A stretch of 27,011 nucleotides of DNA from an uncultured Bacteroidota bacterium (GTDB lineage: Bacteria > Bacteroidota > Bacteroidia > Bacteroidales > CAIWKO01), in NCBI GenBank assembly GCA_937934705.1, contig CALGYY010000162.1:1-27011 (forward strand). The letters run 5' to 3'. The position numbers were made by a program, and so were the translations under genes. Below are positions 16,301-24,130 of the stretch, piece after piece; within the stretch, counting starts at the first letter, position 1, and each line of letters begins with the position of its first letter. The notes below the pieces were generated by a model that searched no databases, was not told the DNA's origin, and saw only the letters and a program-made list of their open reading frames with translations.

Positions 16301-18775
16301 GGCAGTTCATCGGCGACAGATTCAGTGCGGGTCACCTATCCGCCGCATGCGGATTTCGGAACCAGTGTACTCACCGGTTGCAGTATGGTAACGGTGGGTA
16401 TATCAAACCTCACGACTGGACTTCCCCAGAGTTTTTTCTGGGATTTCGGCGACGGAACCACTGACACGACCAATCTTCCCTATTTTACGCATGACTTCAC
16501 TTCAGGACAGAACGATACCAATTACACCATTACCCTGATCGCCTACAATGTCTGCGGAAGTGATACCATGTCGCACAACCTGCTGATACAGGCCAATCCC
16601 ATCAATGCTTTCTTCAATACCAATCCGCAATGGGGATGCGGCCCGCTGACCGTTGATTTCACCAACTACAGCACAGGCAATGGAATCACCAACAACAACT
16701 ACTGGAATTTCGGAGACGGCAATATATCATCACTTGAAAGTCCCACCCATACATTTACGAATCCGGGAACTTACACGATTTCACTTGCTGTCAACAACGT
16801 CTGCAGTTTTGATACGGCCTGGGCGACCATCACCGTATTTCCGCCGCCTGCGGTGGCTTTCAGCCTTCCCGCAACGGTATGCCTGGGCCAGCCATTGAAC
16901 ATCACAAACAACTCCACCAACATCACCGGCACCTCCTGGGATTTTGGTGACGGGGGAACTTCACTCCTTTTTGAGCCGCCATATGTATATCAGCAGGCCG
17001 GCACCTATACCATAACACTGACGGGGACTTCATTTGACGGTTGTATGGATTCTGTTACCGCGACTGTTACTGTACTGAACCTGCCGGTGGTGAATGCCGG
17101 ACCGGATCAGATATTCTGTGAAAGCAACGCACCTTATCAGTTAAGCGGATTTTCTCCGGCAGGAGGCAGCTGGAGCGGACCCGGCATAAGCCCGGGCGGA
17201 CTTTTCACACCGGCCTCGGTGGGTGTGGGAAGCTTCGACCTTGTTTACTCCTACACCTCCCCTAACGGCTGCACGAACAACGACACCCTGCATGCAGATG
17301 TGATTCCCGATCCTGTAGCTTTCGCCGGAAATGACACCTCAGTCTGCGTGGATGCCGGTCAGGTGCAAATGATCGGACAACCTGCCGGAGGCTCCTGGAC
17401 GGGGCTTTACGTTTCTTCAGGAGGATTATTCACGGTTCCGGTACCGGGAACATATACGCTCGTTTACGCTTACGGACCGGTGAACTGTATTGATCATGAT
17501 ACCGTGCTGGTAACGGTCGTAGCCTTGCCTGCTGTGAATGCAGGGCCTGATCAGGAAGTTTGTATCAATGCTGTACCCTTTTATGTGAACGGCAACCCTG
17601 CCGGGGGAAGCTGGTCGGGAACAGGAATCACCAATGCGGTTCAGGGGCTCTTCAATCCTTCAGTCAGCGGCACGGGGACTTTTATGCTTACCTACACTTA
17701 CACGGATCCTGTGAGCGGATGTACGGCATCCGATTCTCTGGAAATGGAAGTAACGCCTCTTCCTGTACTGAACATCCAGGCTTCCGCGCTGAGTGGTTGC
17801 GAACCGCTGACTGTTTTCTTCCTCAATACTTCCGCTTTCGCGAACAGCTATTTCTGGGACTTCGGGGATGGGGACACTTCAACTGCGGTAAGCCCTTCCC
17901 ATACTTTCAGCGGAAGCGGGCAATATACAGTGACCGTAACTGCAGGAAGCATAGCAGGATGTACCGCCACTGAAAGTATTGACATTACTGTTTATCCCCT
18001 CCCGATTGCTGATGCCGGCGTGGATTCTCTGGCCGGTTGTGCTCCCTTCAGCGTCATTTTCCCCAATGCCTCCGTCATGGGTGATCATTTCCACTGGGAC
18101 TTCGGTGACGGGGATACCTCGAATCAGGCGATGCCGGAACACACATACCTGAGCCCGGGAACGTTTTCCGTAACACTGACTGCTGTTTCGGCTTTCGGAT
18201 GTGTGGATGTGGAATACAATGCTGTTACGGTGACCGTTTATCCGGAGCCGGAAGCCGGCTTTTTCCCTGATCCATACATCACGCCCATTACCGAGTCGAC
18301 CATTCACTTCATCGACCAGTCAGAAGGAGGAACTTCGTGGAGCTGGGCTTTTGGCGACGGGACAGTTTCCACGGAACAATACCCTTTCCATAATTTCCAG
18401 GATACAGGAACCTACCTGGTCTATCAGTGGGTATTCAATGAGTGGGGGTGCTATGATACCGCCAGCGCCACGGTCACCATCAGCGACAGCTATACATTTT
18501 TCCCGCCCAATGCTTTCAGTCCGAATGAAGACGGTATCAACGACATTTTCTACGTAAAAGGCACCGGAATCGATCCCGACCAGTTCAATATGTACATCTA
18601 CGACAGATGGGGAAAGCTGCTATTTACGAGTACAGATATTATGGAGGGCTGGGACGGGACCACCAACGACGATGATAAGGTGCAGCCCCAGGGAGTGTAC
18701 ACAGTGCTGGTCATCCTCGCCGACAACAACAACATCTGGCACAAATACGTGGGGTCAGTCACCCTGCTTCAATAA
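10349..18775 (+). CDS. Giant multi-PKD surface protein with T9SS type B (CHU_C) sorting domain
   Basis: About 2,808 residues from ATG 10349, where a proper signal peptide begins (MQGKTQRIRKLICLLQ, cleavage near GFTQ). The frame is open from 10244, but the added 35 codons precede the promoter. Layout: two SprB-like modules (to about 10930); PKD repeats with WNFGDG/DFGDG motifs (about 10930-12615); five Thr-rich modules with GG..PY.Y.WNTGD cores (about 12620-13800); three tandem 228-residue modules (13802-15853); more PKD (to about 17085); a fourth module copy; further PKD; then the C-terminal domain with FSPNEDGINDIF, YDRWGKLLF and WDG (about 18490-18775). CHU_C domains direct export by type IX secretion and surface attachment. 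Proteins of this build act in adhesion or gliding. Regularly placed Cys pairs suggest disulfides. Confidence 0.92.
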   Translation: MQGKTQRIRKLICLLQLTLLSMVFPLTGFTQCSVNAGSDVPLCRFHSTPLNAVASGGTPPYAYLWNPPMGLSSTNIANPVASPNMTVTYTVTIMDSLGCTASDAVTVTVYQNPTADAGPNISVCAGLGASIGGTPAASGGSPGYTYNWSPAAGLSATNVPNPTASPGVTTVYTLTVTDSQGCTDSDAVNVTVTAGPTAAFSFNPNNACSGSPVSFINSSTGSGLTYQWNFGDPGSGGANTSNLQNPSHIFNTFGCGTQNYTVTLTVTDVNGCTSSVQHTVSVLQRPDPQLTDTDIISPFSNCDNNPAPSNPNFSITLNNSTANTACITVYSIDWGDGNVSNGLTNASFPVTHNYTQLGAFNLVFTATNSNGCIGTTTYTVANQSNPAIGITSFGGTTGCAPQTFSFIVSGHQNNSPGTYYTIDFGDGTPPLTLTHADLLINDTISHTYTMSSCGLGLPGNQFTVTATAFNACSSTPASVSAIRVYTGPLASFTTNPVTGCINTNFCFINQTIPGYGFNCSTITSYSWNFGDGTTSTQANPCHVYTVPGTYIVSLSAANLCSTTNFTDTICIEAPPVSAFTLSAITGCAPFSLSTTNNSSTLTTCGPATYTWLVTYVSSVCAPTPGSWSFTGGSNQNSLNPTMIFNNPGTYNITLRVQNACATVQTTQTITVKTVPAITLSGVPGICGGGSINPSATVNNCYGTISAYDWNFPGGSPDSSDLASPGSITYALPGSYTISLTATNECGNSTSSVNFNVYPLPVANAGNPQTICAGTSATLGGSPTASGGTAPYTYQWSSNPAGFSSAFPNPVVTPAGTTTYTVTVTDNRSCTASSSVTVTVNPLPVITLSGAAICAGSSAGLNAIVNGGIPPFTYQWNTGDTTSSISVSPGSTTTYTVTVSNSGTPACTASASATVTVYPNPLVSVNNPDICDGASVTLTATPSGGTAPYTYSWNTGDATPGITVSPAGTTTYTLTVSDNSPTHCTASAMATVTVHPLPSVTVTSDTICGGETATLTALPSGGSPPYTFTWNIGGNADSINVSPLITTTYTVTVSEGSPAHCTASGSGVVSVLEPPTVSVNNAAVCLGDSATLTAVVLGGSPPYLLNWNTGDTSGSITVSPATTTTYTISVSDAGALNCSASASATLTIYPLPAVDAGLPVTLCDQMIPHILTGYSPAGGLWSGPGVTPAGIFTPGLTGTGNFTLYYSYTDGNSCSAADSVVITVISPTLANAGNDTSICHNSAPLNLSGLPAGGTWSGSAFVTPGGVFVPSAIGSHSLIYTYGAGTCITSDTMVIDVVSLPPVSAGASQSLCISTPPFNLFGASPAGGLWAGTGITDPVNGTFDPVTAGPGTFILTYSFTDTISGCSNSAGKTITVYPLPVVEAGPPLTLCDQMIPETLTGYSPAGGTWSGPGVSPGGVFTPGIPGVGSFTLIYTYTDVNSCTAYDSLMVTVINPTPANAGNDTAVCHLSAAISLTATPAGGTWSGSPLVTPGGLFSPSAPGTYTLTYTWGSGTCMTSDIKEITVHALPIVNAGNAQSVCINIAPFNIGGAAPAGGYWTGTGITDAMNGTFDPAIAGAGTHVLVYHYDDPVTGCTDSSSKNMTVFPLTPVDAGSDQLLCNQMIPFTLTGYSPAGGSWSGTGVTPGGVFTPGLAGAGIHTLWYTLIDGNGCINADSAVMTVVDPALAIAGNDTSVCYGGPQFQCMAVPAGGSWSGSAYVTSGGIFVPSQTGIYQLVYSYGSGTCLSMDTMVVTVEALPIVSAGPNLQHCIDLNPYDLSGGSPVGGTWAGSGIINPANGTFDPAAAGAGNWILTYTYTAPATGCTDSASLVMTVHPLPVAAFSHDSLICVNTPVTFLNTSSGATGYQWDFGDTQTSSIVSPSHTYTTAGIYPVSLIATSAAGCTDTLISSIEVIAPPQAVISLAPSSGCGPLLVSFTNTSSADYATWSWNFGNGLTDTAQHPGPVLFDMYLYTDTTYYILMTVTNMCGSSSATDSVRVTYPPHADFGTSVLTGCSMVTVGISNLTTGLPQSFFWDFGDGTTDTTNLPYFTHDFTSGQNDTNYTITLIAYNVCGSDTMSHNLLIQANPINAFFNTNPQWGCGPLTVDFTNYSTGNGITNNNYWNFGDGNISSLESPTHTFTNPGTYTISLAVNNVCSFDTAWATITVFPPPAVAFSLPATVCLGQPLNITNNSTNITGTSWDFGDGGTSLLFEPPYVYQQAGTYTITLTGTSFDGCMDSVTATVTVLNLPVVNAGPDQIFCESNAPYQLSGFSPAGGSWSGPGISPGGLFTPASVGVGSFDLVYSYTSPNGCTNNDTLHADVIPDPVAFAGNDTSVCVDAGQVQMIGQPAGGSWTGLYVSSGGLFTVPVPGTYTLVYAYGPVNCIDHDTVLVTVVALPAVNAGPDQEVCINAVPFYVNGNPAGGSWSGTGITNAVQGLFNPSVSGTGTFMLTYTYTDPVSGCTASDSLEMEVTPLPVLNIQASALSGCEPLTVFFLNTSAFANSYFWDFGDGDTSTAVSPSHTFSGSGQYTVTVTAGSIAGCTATESIDITVYPLPIADAGVDSLAGCAPFSVIFPNASVMGDHFHWDFGDGDTSNQAMPEHTYLSPGTFSVTLTAVSAFGCVDVEYNAVTVTVYPEPEAGFFPDPYITPITESTIHFIDQSEGGTSWSWAFGDGTVSTEQYPFHNFQDTGTYLVYQWVFNEWGCYDTASATVTISDSYTFFPPNAFSPNEDGINDIFYVKGTGIDPDQFNMYIYDRWGKLLFTSTDIMEGWDGTTNDDDKVQPQGVYTVLVILADNNNIWHKYVGSVTLLQ
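13802..15853 (+). repeat. Three tandem 684-bp (228-residue) modules in the PKD protein
   Basis: Copies start at 13802, 14486 and 15170, each exactly 684 bp. Each copy has three ~75-residue submodules: DAG..LC..MIP..LTGYSPAGG.WSG; NAGNDT..C then PAGGTWSG; and SAG....C then PAGG.W.GTGI with NGTFDP. The shared DNA is similar but diverged, indicating old duplications followed by drift. Confidence 0.8.
17087..17764 (+). repeat. Fourth, detached copy of the 228-residue module
   Basis: This 678-bp (226-residue) copy has the same three-part order: NAGPDQIFC..FSPAGGSWSGPG, FAGNDTSVC..PAGGSWTG, and NAGPDQEVC..PAGGSWSGTGI. It is separated from the tandem array by about 1.2 kb of PKD repeats, so those PKD units appear inserted between copies or the module was copied at a distance. 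Confidence 0.75.
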
Positions 18776-18797
18776 GGATTAATATCTGCCACCAGCG

Positions 18798-19076
18798 ATG
18801 ATTACATGCCCCCCCAGCCATCTTGACGGAGCCGCGGTGATCTGTTATGCTGTTTCTGAAACGATTCCTTTCGGAAAACTTTCATCAAAGGAAAAAACGG
18901 TTGATATCCATGCTATGGCTATTGCCAGATACACCGGTGATGGGAAAGTTTACCTATTCCTTTGCGATGCAGGATGGAACGTTATGCAGGATGAGGAATT
19001 CGCTGATGCCGGCGAGGCCATGAAGGGTATTCCGCAGCAATACCTTGGAACGGAGTTCAAATGGCAGTATATCTAA
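18798..19076 (+). CDS. Small hypothetical protein (92 aa)
   Basis: A 92-residue protein starting MITCPPSHLDGAAVICYA and ending FKWQYI. It reads like a compact alpha/beta protein: a beta-rich middle (DIHAMAIARYTGDGKVYLFLCDAGW) followed by an acidic helix (DEEFADAGEAMKGIP). It has no signal peptide or membrane segment. It lies 22 bp after the giant surface gene and 22 bp before the methionine sulfoxide reductase gene, in the same direction. No family is recognised. The D/W-rich 'LCDAGWNVMQDE' segment gives no functional clue. Confidence 0.6.
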   Translation: MITCPPSHLDGAAVICYAVSETIPFGKLSSKEKTVDIHAMAIARYTGDGKVYLFLCDAGWNVMQDEEFADAGEAMKGIPQQYLGTEFKWQYI

Positions 19077-19098
19077 TTTATTCTTAAGAGATATCATT

Positions 19099-19557
19099 AT
19101 GAATCAAAAACAAAAAGAGGGGCGATATGAACGCATCCTTGTTCAGCTTGAAGAGCTGCTTAAAAAGAGCCATGATCCTGTAGCCCGGATGGCAACGCTT
19201 AGCGCCGTGCTGTATCACAAATTCGACACCTATTTCTGGTGCGGTTTCTACCGGCTTGTTGAAGGTGAACTGGTTGTTGGACCTTACCAGGGGCCTCTGG
19301 CCTGTCAGATCCTGGAAAAGGGCAAAGGGGTTTGCTGGGCCGGTGTGGAGCGGAATGAGACCATAGTAGTGGAGGATGTGCATCAGTTTCCGGGACATAT
19401 TGCCTGTGACTCCCGCTCGCGTTCCGAAATAGTGGTTCCGTTTCGTGATGCGTATGGTCATGTTCTGGGCGTGCTCGACGTCGACAGTGACCAGCCGGCA
19501 GCATTTGATGATACAGATGCGGTCTGTCTTGAAAAGATTGTTGCTCTGATGATTTAA
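19099..19557 (+). CDS. msrC: Free methionine-(R)-sulfoxide reductase (GAF domain, fRMsr)
   Basis: A 152-residue single GAF domain. The ATG at 19099 is preferred over an in-frame one at 19045, which overlaps the preceding gene and adds non-family sequence. The fRMsr signature is complete: C69 (GPLACQ), C79 (KGVCWAG) and C103 (GHIACDSRSRSEIVVP), with the 10- and 24-residue spacing of the three redox cysteines in the E. coli enzyme, plus GVLDVDS. It reduces free methionine-R-sulfoxide to methionine in the cytosol, using thioredoxin for recycling. The family usually has 150-165 residues. It is followed by 138 bp before the acyl-CoA ligase gene, with no obvious -7 element there. Confidence 0.92.
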   Translation: MNQKQKEGRYERILVQLEELLKKSHDPVARMATLSAVLYHKFDTYFWCGFYRLVEGELVVGPYQGPLACQILEKGKGVCWAGVERNETIVVEDVHQFPGHIACDSRSRSEIVVPFRDAYGHVLGVLDVDSDQPAAFDDTDAVCLEKIVALMI

Positions 19558-19695
19558 TGAAATGAATTCATACAGGAAAAACGCTTAAGATGTGCTGTAC
19601 CGGAGGGATATTCCTTAACTTGCGGCCGCTTTACGAATATAAGCGACCCGGCAGAACAACCGGTGTCAGAATAATTCTGCTAAATCCACAACTCT

Positions 19696-20634
19696 ATGAA
19701 AGTAGAACGGACTTTTGATCTGCTGGAACGTTACCAGAACTTATTTCAGAAAGATACTGCATTATGCTGCAAGCAGCAGGGGCAATGGATACATTACAGC
19801 AGTAATGATTATTCTGATTTGGCCCACAGATTCAGTTACGGACTGATGGAAATGGGGCTGCGCAAGGGCGATAAAATCATCACGGTTTCCAACAACCGTC
19901 CGGAGTGGAATTTCGCGGATATGGGTATGGCCATGGCGGGCATGATCCATGTGCCGGTATTCACATCACTGAGTACGGAGGAGTATCAGTACATTGTGGA
20001 ACACAGTGAAGCCGTTCTGATTCTGGTTTCTGACAAAAAACTCTTTTCTGTGGTTTCACCCGCTGCAAGTCTTAACGGCCGGGCGGTTCCGGTTTATTCA
20101 TTTGATCAGATTGAGGGGGTGATGCACTGGAGCAAGATCACTGATATGGGGCAGGCGAATGCTGAAAAACACAGGGAATCACTCGAAAAATTAAAGCGGG
20201 AAATCCTTCCTGAAGATATCGCCACCCTGATCTACACATCAGGAACCACGGGCAGGGCCAAGGGTGTAATGCTGACCCACCGCAACCTGGTCAGCAATTT
20301 CATTTCGGCCGCGGACGTATTCAGGCTTACGCCCGATGACCGCTATCTCAGCATTCTTCCGCTGTGTCACGTGGGAGGCCGCCTGGGTAACTACCAGACA
20401 CAGTACAGCGGCAGCAGTATCTATTACGCTGAATCCATGGGAACGATTGCCGCCAATATGGCAGAGATCAGGCCCGACGGCTTTGATGCGGTTCCCAGGG
20501 TACTGGAGAAGTTCTATGATGTGATCATTTCCAAGGGCAATAAGCTTGAGGGGATGAAAAAAAAAGATCTTCTTTTGGGCGGTTTCCCTGGGACTGAGGT
20601 ACAATCCGCACGGAGCCAACGGCGGGTGGTATGA
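19696..20634 (+). CDS. Long-chain acyl-CoA ligase, N-terminal part (frameshifted)
   Basis: The first 312 codons belong to an AMP-dependent long-chain fatty-acid-CoA ligase of the FadD15 type. Visible motifs are the N-terminal NRPEWNFADMGMAMAG region and the P-loop-like A3 motif IYTSGTTGRAKGVMLTHRN (about 178-196), followed by LPLCHVGGR. The enzyme activates fatty acids to acyl-CoA with ATP. After EGMKKK the frame slips at an A9 tract: the native sequence continues in another frame as KIFFWAVSLGLRYNPHGANG, while this frame ends at 20634 in unrelated residues. Together with the downstream part the gene would encode about 590 residues, the usual length. It is either a sequencing slip, a real mutation or a slippage site. 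Confidence 0.85.
   Translation: MKVERTFDLLERYQNLFQKDTALCCKQQGQWIHYSSNDYSDLAHRFSYGLMEMGLRKGDKIITVSNNRPEWNFADMGMAMAGMIHVPVFTSLSTEEYQYIVEHSEAVLILVSDKKLFSVVSPAASLNGRAVPVYSFDQIEGVMHWSKITDMGQANAEKHRESLEKLKREILPEDIATLIYTSGTTGRAKGVMLTHRNLVSNFISAADVFRLTPDDRYLSILPLCHVGGRLGNYQTQYSGSSIYYAESMGTIAANMAEIRPDGFDAVPRVLEKFYDVIISKGNKLEGMKKKDLLLGGFPGTEVQSARSQRRVV
20557..20565 (+). other. A9 homopolymer at the acyl-CoA ligase frameshift
   Basis: Nine consecutive As follow ATG. With eight As (or eleven) the ligase frame would be continuous. Runs of nine or more As are known sites of RNA-polymerase slippage and of replication slippage, so the product may be restored in a fraction of transcripts or cells. A sequencing error is the simplest alternative. 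Confidence 0.75.
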
Positions 20635-20782
20635 ACTGAAACTGAAAATTGCTGATAAACTGGTATTCAGCAAATGGCGCAAGGCTCTCGGTGGCCGGGT
20701 AAGAATTGCCGGTTGCGGGGGTGCCAGTCTGCAGACCAGGCTTGAGCGTATTTTCTGGGCAGCAGGCATTAAGATCATCAAT

Positions 20783-21469
20783 ATGTACGGGCTTACGGAG
20801 ACCTCTCCCATCATCAGTATCAACCGCACGGAAAAAGGCAGGGTCATGCTGGGTTCCGTGGGCATGCTGATTGACAATGTTGAGGTGAAAATCGCTTCAG
20901 ACGGAGAGATCCTTTGCAAAGGGCCCAACGTAACACCCGGATATTTCAAGGATCCCGAAATGACAGCCCAGGCATTTGATGAAGAAGGGTGGTTCAAAAC
21001 AGGAGACATCGGACATTTTGAGGAGGGGAAATTTCTTGTGGTGACTGACCGGAAGAAGGAGATATTCAAACTTTCGAACGGAAAATTCATTGCTCCTCAG
21101 ATCATTGAAAACATCTTCAAGGAGTCTCCCATCATTGATCAGATCATGGTATTCGGTGAACATGAAAAATTTGCCAGTGCCCTGATTTCCCCCAACTTTC
21201 AGTATTTTGATGACTGGAAAAAAGCCCGTCAGCTTTCTCTCGAGGGGCATTCAGAACTGATTCAGCATGCTGAGGTGCAATCCTTTTTCTCCCTCGAAGT
21301 TGAAAAACTGAATCAGCGGCTCAGTCCACCGGAACGACTGAACCGCTTCAGGCTGGTTAAGGAAGAGTGGACACCGGCCAGCGGTGAGTTATCACCCACG
21401 CTGAAACTGAAACGACAATTCATCCACAACAAATATAAAGATATTATATCTCAAATATATAAGAAATAA
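20783..21469 (+). CDS. Long-chain acyl-CoA ligase, C-terminal part (frameshifted)
   Basis: This is the rest of the ligase. The open frame begins just after the A9 tract, but the first ATG in it is at 20783 (MYGLTETSPIIS), inside the A5 motif. The 228 residues from there include the adenylate-binding YGLTETSP, GWFKTGDIG, the hinge region DRKKEIFKLSNGKFIAPQIIE and the C-terminal lid with KLKRQFI. Between 20566 and 20783 the same frame encodes conserved family sequence (WYELKLKIADKLVFSKWR, IAGCGGASLQ), so the ATG is not the native start. Alone it cannot be an enzyme. The GNAT-like gene starts 10 bases downstream. Confidence 0.85.
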   Translation: MYGLTETSPIISINRTEKGRVMLGSVGMLIDNVEVKIASDGEILCKGPNVTPGYFKDPEMTAQAFDEEGWFKTGDIGHFEEGKFLVVTDRKKEIFKLSNGKFIAPQIIENIFKESPIIDQIMVFGEHEKFASALISPNFQYFDDWKKARQLSLEGHSELIQHAEVQSFFSLEVEKLNQRLSPPERLNRFRLVKEEWTPASGELSPTLKLKRQFIHNKYKDIISQIYKK

Positions 21470-21479
21470 AGCACCGGGA

Positions 21480-22667
21480 ATGAAGCATAAGGGCTGGGAA
21501 TTGCTGAAAGTAAGCGGGCGGCGGACTGAAAAGATGTTTCTGGATACGGCCAGGGCCGTGTACAAGGGGCACGACACCTGGGTGTGTCCCCTGGATCAGG
21601 ACATAAAGGGCATTTTTGATCCTTTAAAGAACACCTATTTCAAACATGGCCTGGTCGAAAGATGGGTATTGCGTGATCCGCAAAAGAAGCTCATCGGCCG
21701 GATCGCAGCCTTTGTGGACCATCAGATGTCTCACTCCTACGAACAGCCCACCGGGGGTATCGGATTCTTTGAGTGCATACAGGATCAGGAAGCTGCATTT
21801 CTGCTTTTTGATACGGCCAGGGCATGGCTCCTTGAGCAGGGCATGGAAGCTATGGACGGGCCTGTTAATTTCGGTGAGACCGACAAATACTGGGGCCTGC
21901 TCGTGGATGGCTTCACCCACCCCTCCTTCGAGGTTCCTTACAATCAGCCTTACTACCAGGACTTTTTTGAGGCCTATGGCTTTCAGGTATATTATAAAAT
22001 GGAAGGCTTCCATCTTGATATCACCAAACCATTGCCTGAGAGGCTGAGTTTGATTGCTGAGCGTATCCTGAAAAAACCCGGCTATGCTTTCAGGCATTTC
22101 ACCTGGAAAGAAGAAGAAAAATACACGAATGATTTTGCGCAGGTATTCAATGAAGCCTGGGCTTCTTTCAAAAAACACTTTGAGCCTCTTGATCCGGCCT
22201 ACATCAGGGCTACGCTTAAGAAGGCCCGGCCCATTGTTGACGAAGAGTTCATCTGGATTGCCTATTTTGAAGAAAAGCCGATAGCCATTTTCCTGATGTT
22301 CCCTGATCTGAACCAGATCCTGAAACACCTGAACGGTAAACTTGACCTTTTCAGCATGCTGAAATTTGTGTGGCTGAAAAAAAGAAAAACCATGACCCGG
22401 GCCAAGGCATTGCTGATGGGTGTGATTCCACAGTACCAGAACCGTGGCATCGAATCTGCCTTCATTGCTAACCTTCAGGAGGTTTTCAAACGCAAATCAC
22501 ATTATACCGAAATTGAATTTTCATGGGTGGCGGATTTCAATCCCAAGATGCGTAAGATCTTCATCGCTGTCGGGTGCGTTCCCGTAAAACATTACATCAC
22601 TTACCGCTATCTGTTCGACCGGAACCGCGAGTTTAAACGCTATCCGATCGAAGAAGAGGGTTCCTGA
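21480..22667 (+). CDS. GNAT-like acyltransferase family protein
   Basis: A 395-residue soluble protein. It has two regions with a GNAT-like character: an N-terminal part (RRTEKMFLDTARAVYKGH..WVCPLDQD, IGRIAAFVDHQ, GGIGFFEC) and a C-terminal part with MGVIPQYQNRGIESAFI, which resembles the acetyl-CoA-binding Q/RxxGxG/A loop, and a final FNPKMRKIFIAVGC. This arrangement is common in uncharacterised Bacteroidota proteins. The substrate is unknown. It lies 10 bp after the acyl-CoA ligase and 17 bp before an FAD oxidoreductase, all in one direction, which suggests a lipid-related acyl transfer using the ligase's acyl-CoA product. That link is inference. Confidence 0.75.
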   Translation: MKHKGWELLKVSGRRTEKMFLDTARAVYKGHDTWVCPLDQDIKGIFDPLKNTYFKHGLVERWVLRDPQKKLIGRIAAFVDHQMSHSYEQPTGGIGFFECIQDQEAAFLLFDTARAWLLEQGMEAMDGPVNFGETDKYWGLLVDGFTHPSFEVPYNQPYYQDFFEAYGFQVYYKMEGFHLDITKPLPERLSLIAERILKKPGYAFRHFTWKEEEKYTNDFAQVFNEAWASFKKHFEPLDPAYIRATLKKARPIVDEEFIWIAYFEEKPIAIFLMFPDLNQILKHLNGKLDLFSMLKFVWLKKRKTMTRAKALLMGVIPQYQNRGIESAFIANLQEVFKRKSHYTEIEFSWVADFNPKMRKIFIAVGCVPVKHYITYRYLFDRNREFKRYPIEEEGS

Positions 22668-22684
22668 AAAATTATTCTTTTTAA

Positions 22685-24130
22685 ATGAAATACGACATTA
22701 TCATTATCGGAAGCGGGCTGGGCGGACTCACGGCCGGCGCCAAACTCGCCCGGGAAGGCAAAAAGGTGCTGGTGCTTGAACGTCATGATCGTCCCGGCGG
22801 ATACGCGACCACTTTTCAGAGGGGAGAATTCACCATTGAGGTGGGTCTTCACGAGATGTACGGTCCTGCTCCCGGTGATATCAAAAGCAGGATATTCAGC
22901 GATCTGGAGGTATTCCGGGAAGTGACTTTCCTCCCCCTGCCCGATTTTTACCGCTTTGTGAACGGGAGGGTGGACGTGTGTATACCTCACGATCCGTCAT
23001 TGGCAAAAGAGCGGCTCTCGGCCATCTTTCCGGATGAAATTGAAGGGATCAATGCCTATTTCGGACAATTGCTGAAGCCAAAAAACAAAAACGCGGAGGC
23101 TGACCAGGCCGATATCAGTCTGGGTGAATTTCTCGATTCCAATATCCGTAATGAGGATCTTAAGCTTGTTCTGCTGGGAAATCTGGGTTATTATCATGAT
23201 GATCCCTATCAGCTTTCACTGGCCTATTACACCATCTCTCAGGGAAAATTCTTCTCCGGAGGAGCGAGTTATATCAAAGGCGGATCTCAAAAACTTTCAG
23301 ATCATCTGGCATCCTATATACGAAACAAGGGCGGCGAAGTCATGCTTAACCATGAAGTCACAGCTATTCTGACGGAAAGCCATACGGTCAGCGGTGTCCG
23401 CTTTATCAATCTGAAAAAAGATAAGGCAGAAACTTTCGAAGCATTTGCTGATGAGATCATCTGCAACAATGCCATGCCTGCCGCAGCAGAACTTCTGCCG
23501 GAGCCGTTCAGAGATGCCATCAGACAGGCCGTCAGCTCACAGCAATCAGGCATTTCCCTTCTCAGTCTGTACCTGGGCTTTAATCGCAAACCGGAAGAAC
23601 TGGGACACCGGCACTATTCCACCTTTGTCTATGATGAAGAGATCCGGACCACAAAGGATATTCTTCCGAACACTAAAAATGGCTTCGAAAAGAGGATCTA
23701 TACCTTTATTGATTACGGGCAGATAAACTCGTGCCTGGCTCCTGCCGGTAAAAGTACAGGCGTGATCTGCACCATCGATGCATTGTCAGCCTGGGAAAAT
23801 CTGAACGAGGCTGATTATCGTAAGAAAAAAGAAGAAGTCGCGAAAACACTGATCGCAAGACTTGAGAAGCTCATCCCCGGGATTTCGGAATGCATTACCT
23901 ATTACGAACTGGGCACACCCCGGACACTGAAACGCTATACCCTGAATCCCGGAGGCGCTGTTTACGGCTTTGCGCAAACTCCCGCTCATCCTGCAACTGA
24001 TACATCAGCACTTCCTAAGAACCTGCACTTTGCCTCCGCCTGGGGGAAGACCGGCGGGGGATTTTCAGGAGCCATTTACAGCGGTTATCTCTGTGCCACC
24101 AACCTGATGAGAAAAAAGAAAGTGGAATGA
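22685..24130 (+). CDS. Phytoene-desaturase / retinol-saturase-like FAD oxidoreductase
   Basis: A 481-residue flavoprotein. The N-terminus has the Rossmann dinucleotide motif IIIGSGLGGLTAGAKLA (6-22), a beta-strand ending in VLVLERHDRPGG and a FAD-contacting YATTFQRGEF region. The C-terminus carries the family motif LHFASAWGKTGGGFSGAIYSGYLCA, which closes over FAD. Length and motifs fit the CrtI/CrtISO/RetSat superfamily (desaturases, isomerases and saturases of polyenes and isoprenoid lipids). Genus-specific substrate residues cannot be read. It follows an acyl-CoA ligase and a GNAT-like gene in an operon, and its TGA overlaps the next ATG (ATGA), so translation is coupled to the secreted protein downstream. 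Confidence 0.85.
   Translation: MKYDIIIIGSGLGGLTAGAKLAREGKKVLVLERHDRPGGYATTFQRGEFTIEVGLHEMYGPAPGDIKSRIFSDLEVFREVTFLPLPDFYRFVNGRVDVCIPHDPSLAKERLSAIFPDEIEGINAYFGQLLKPKNKNAEADQADISLGEFLDSNIRNEDLKLVLLGNLGYYHDDPYQLSLAYYTISQGKFFSGGASYIKGGSQKLSDHLASYIRNKGGEVMLNHEVTAILTESHTVSGVRFINLKKDKAETFEAFADEIICNNAMPAAAELLPEPFRDAIRQAVSSQQSGISLLSLYLGFNRKPEELGHRHYSTFVYDEEIRTTKDILPNTKNGFEKRIYTFIDYGQINSCLAPAGKSTGVICTIDALSAWENLNEADYRKKKEEVAKTLIARLEKLIPGISECITYYELGTPRTLKRYTLNPGGAVYGFAQTPAHPATDTSALPKNLHFASAWGKTGGGFSGAIYSGYLCATNLMRKKKVE

Noticed and set aside
11125..18307. Many open frames antisense to or out of frame with the giant PKD gene.
   Set aside because: They are shadows created by the GC-rich, repetitive coding sequence; none shows family motifs, and they mirror the repeats of the true frame.
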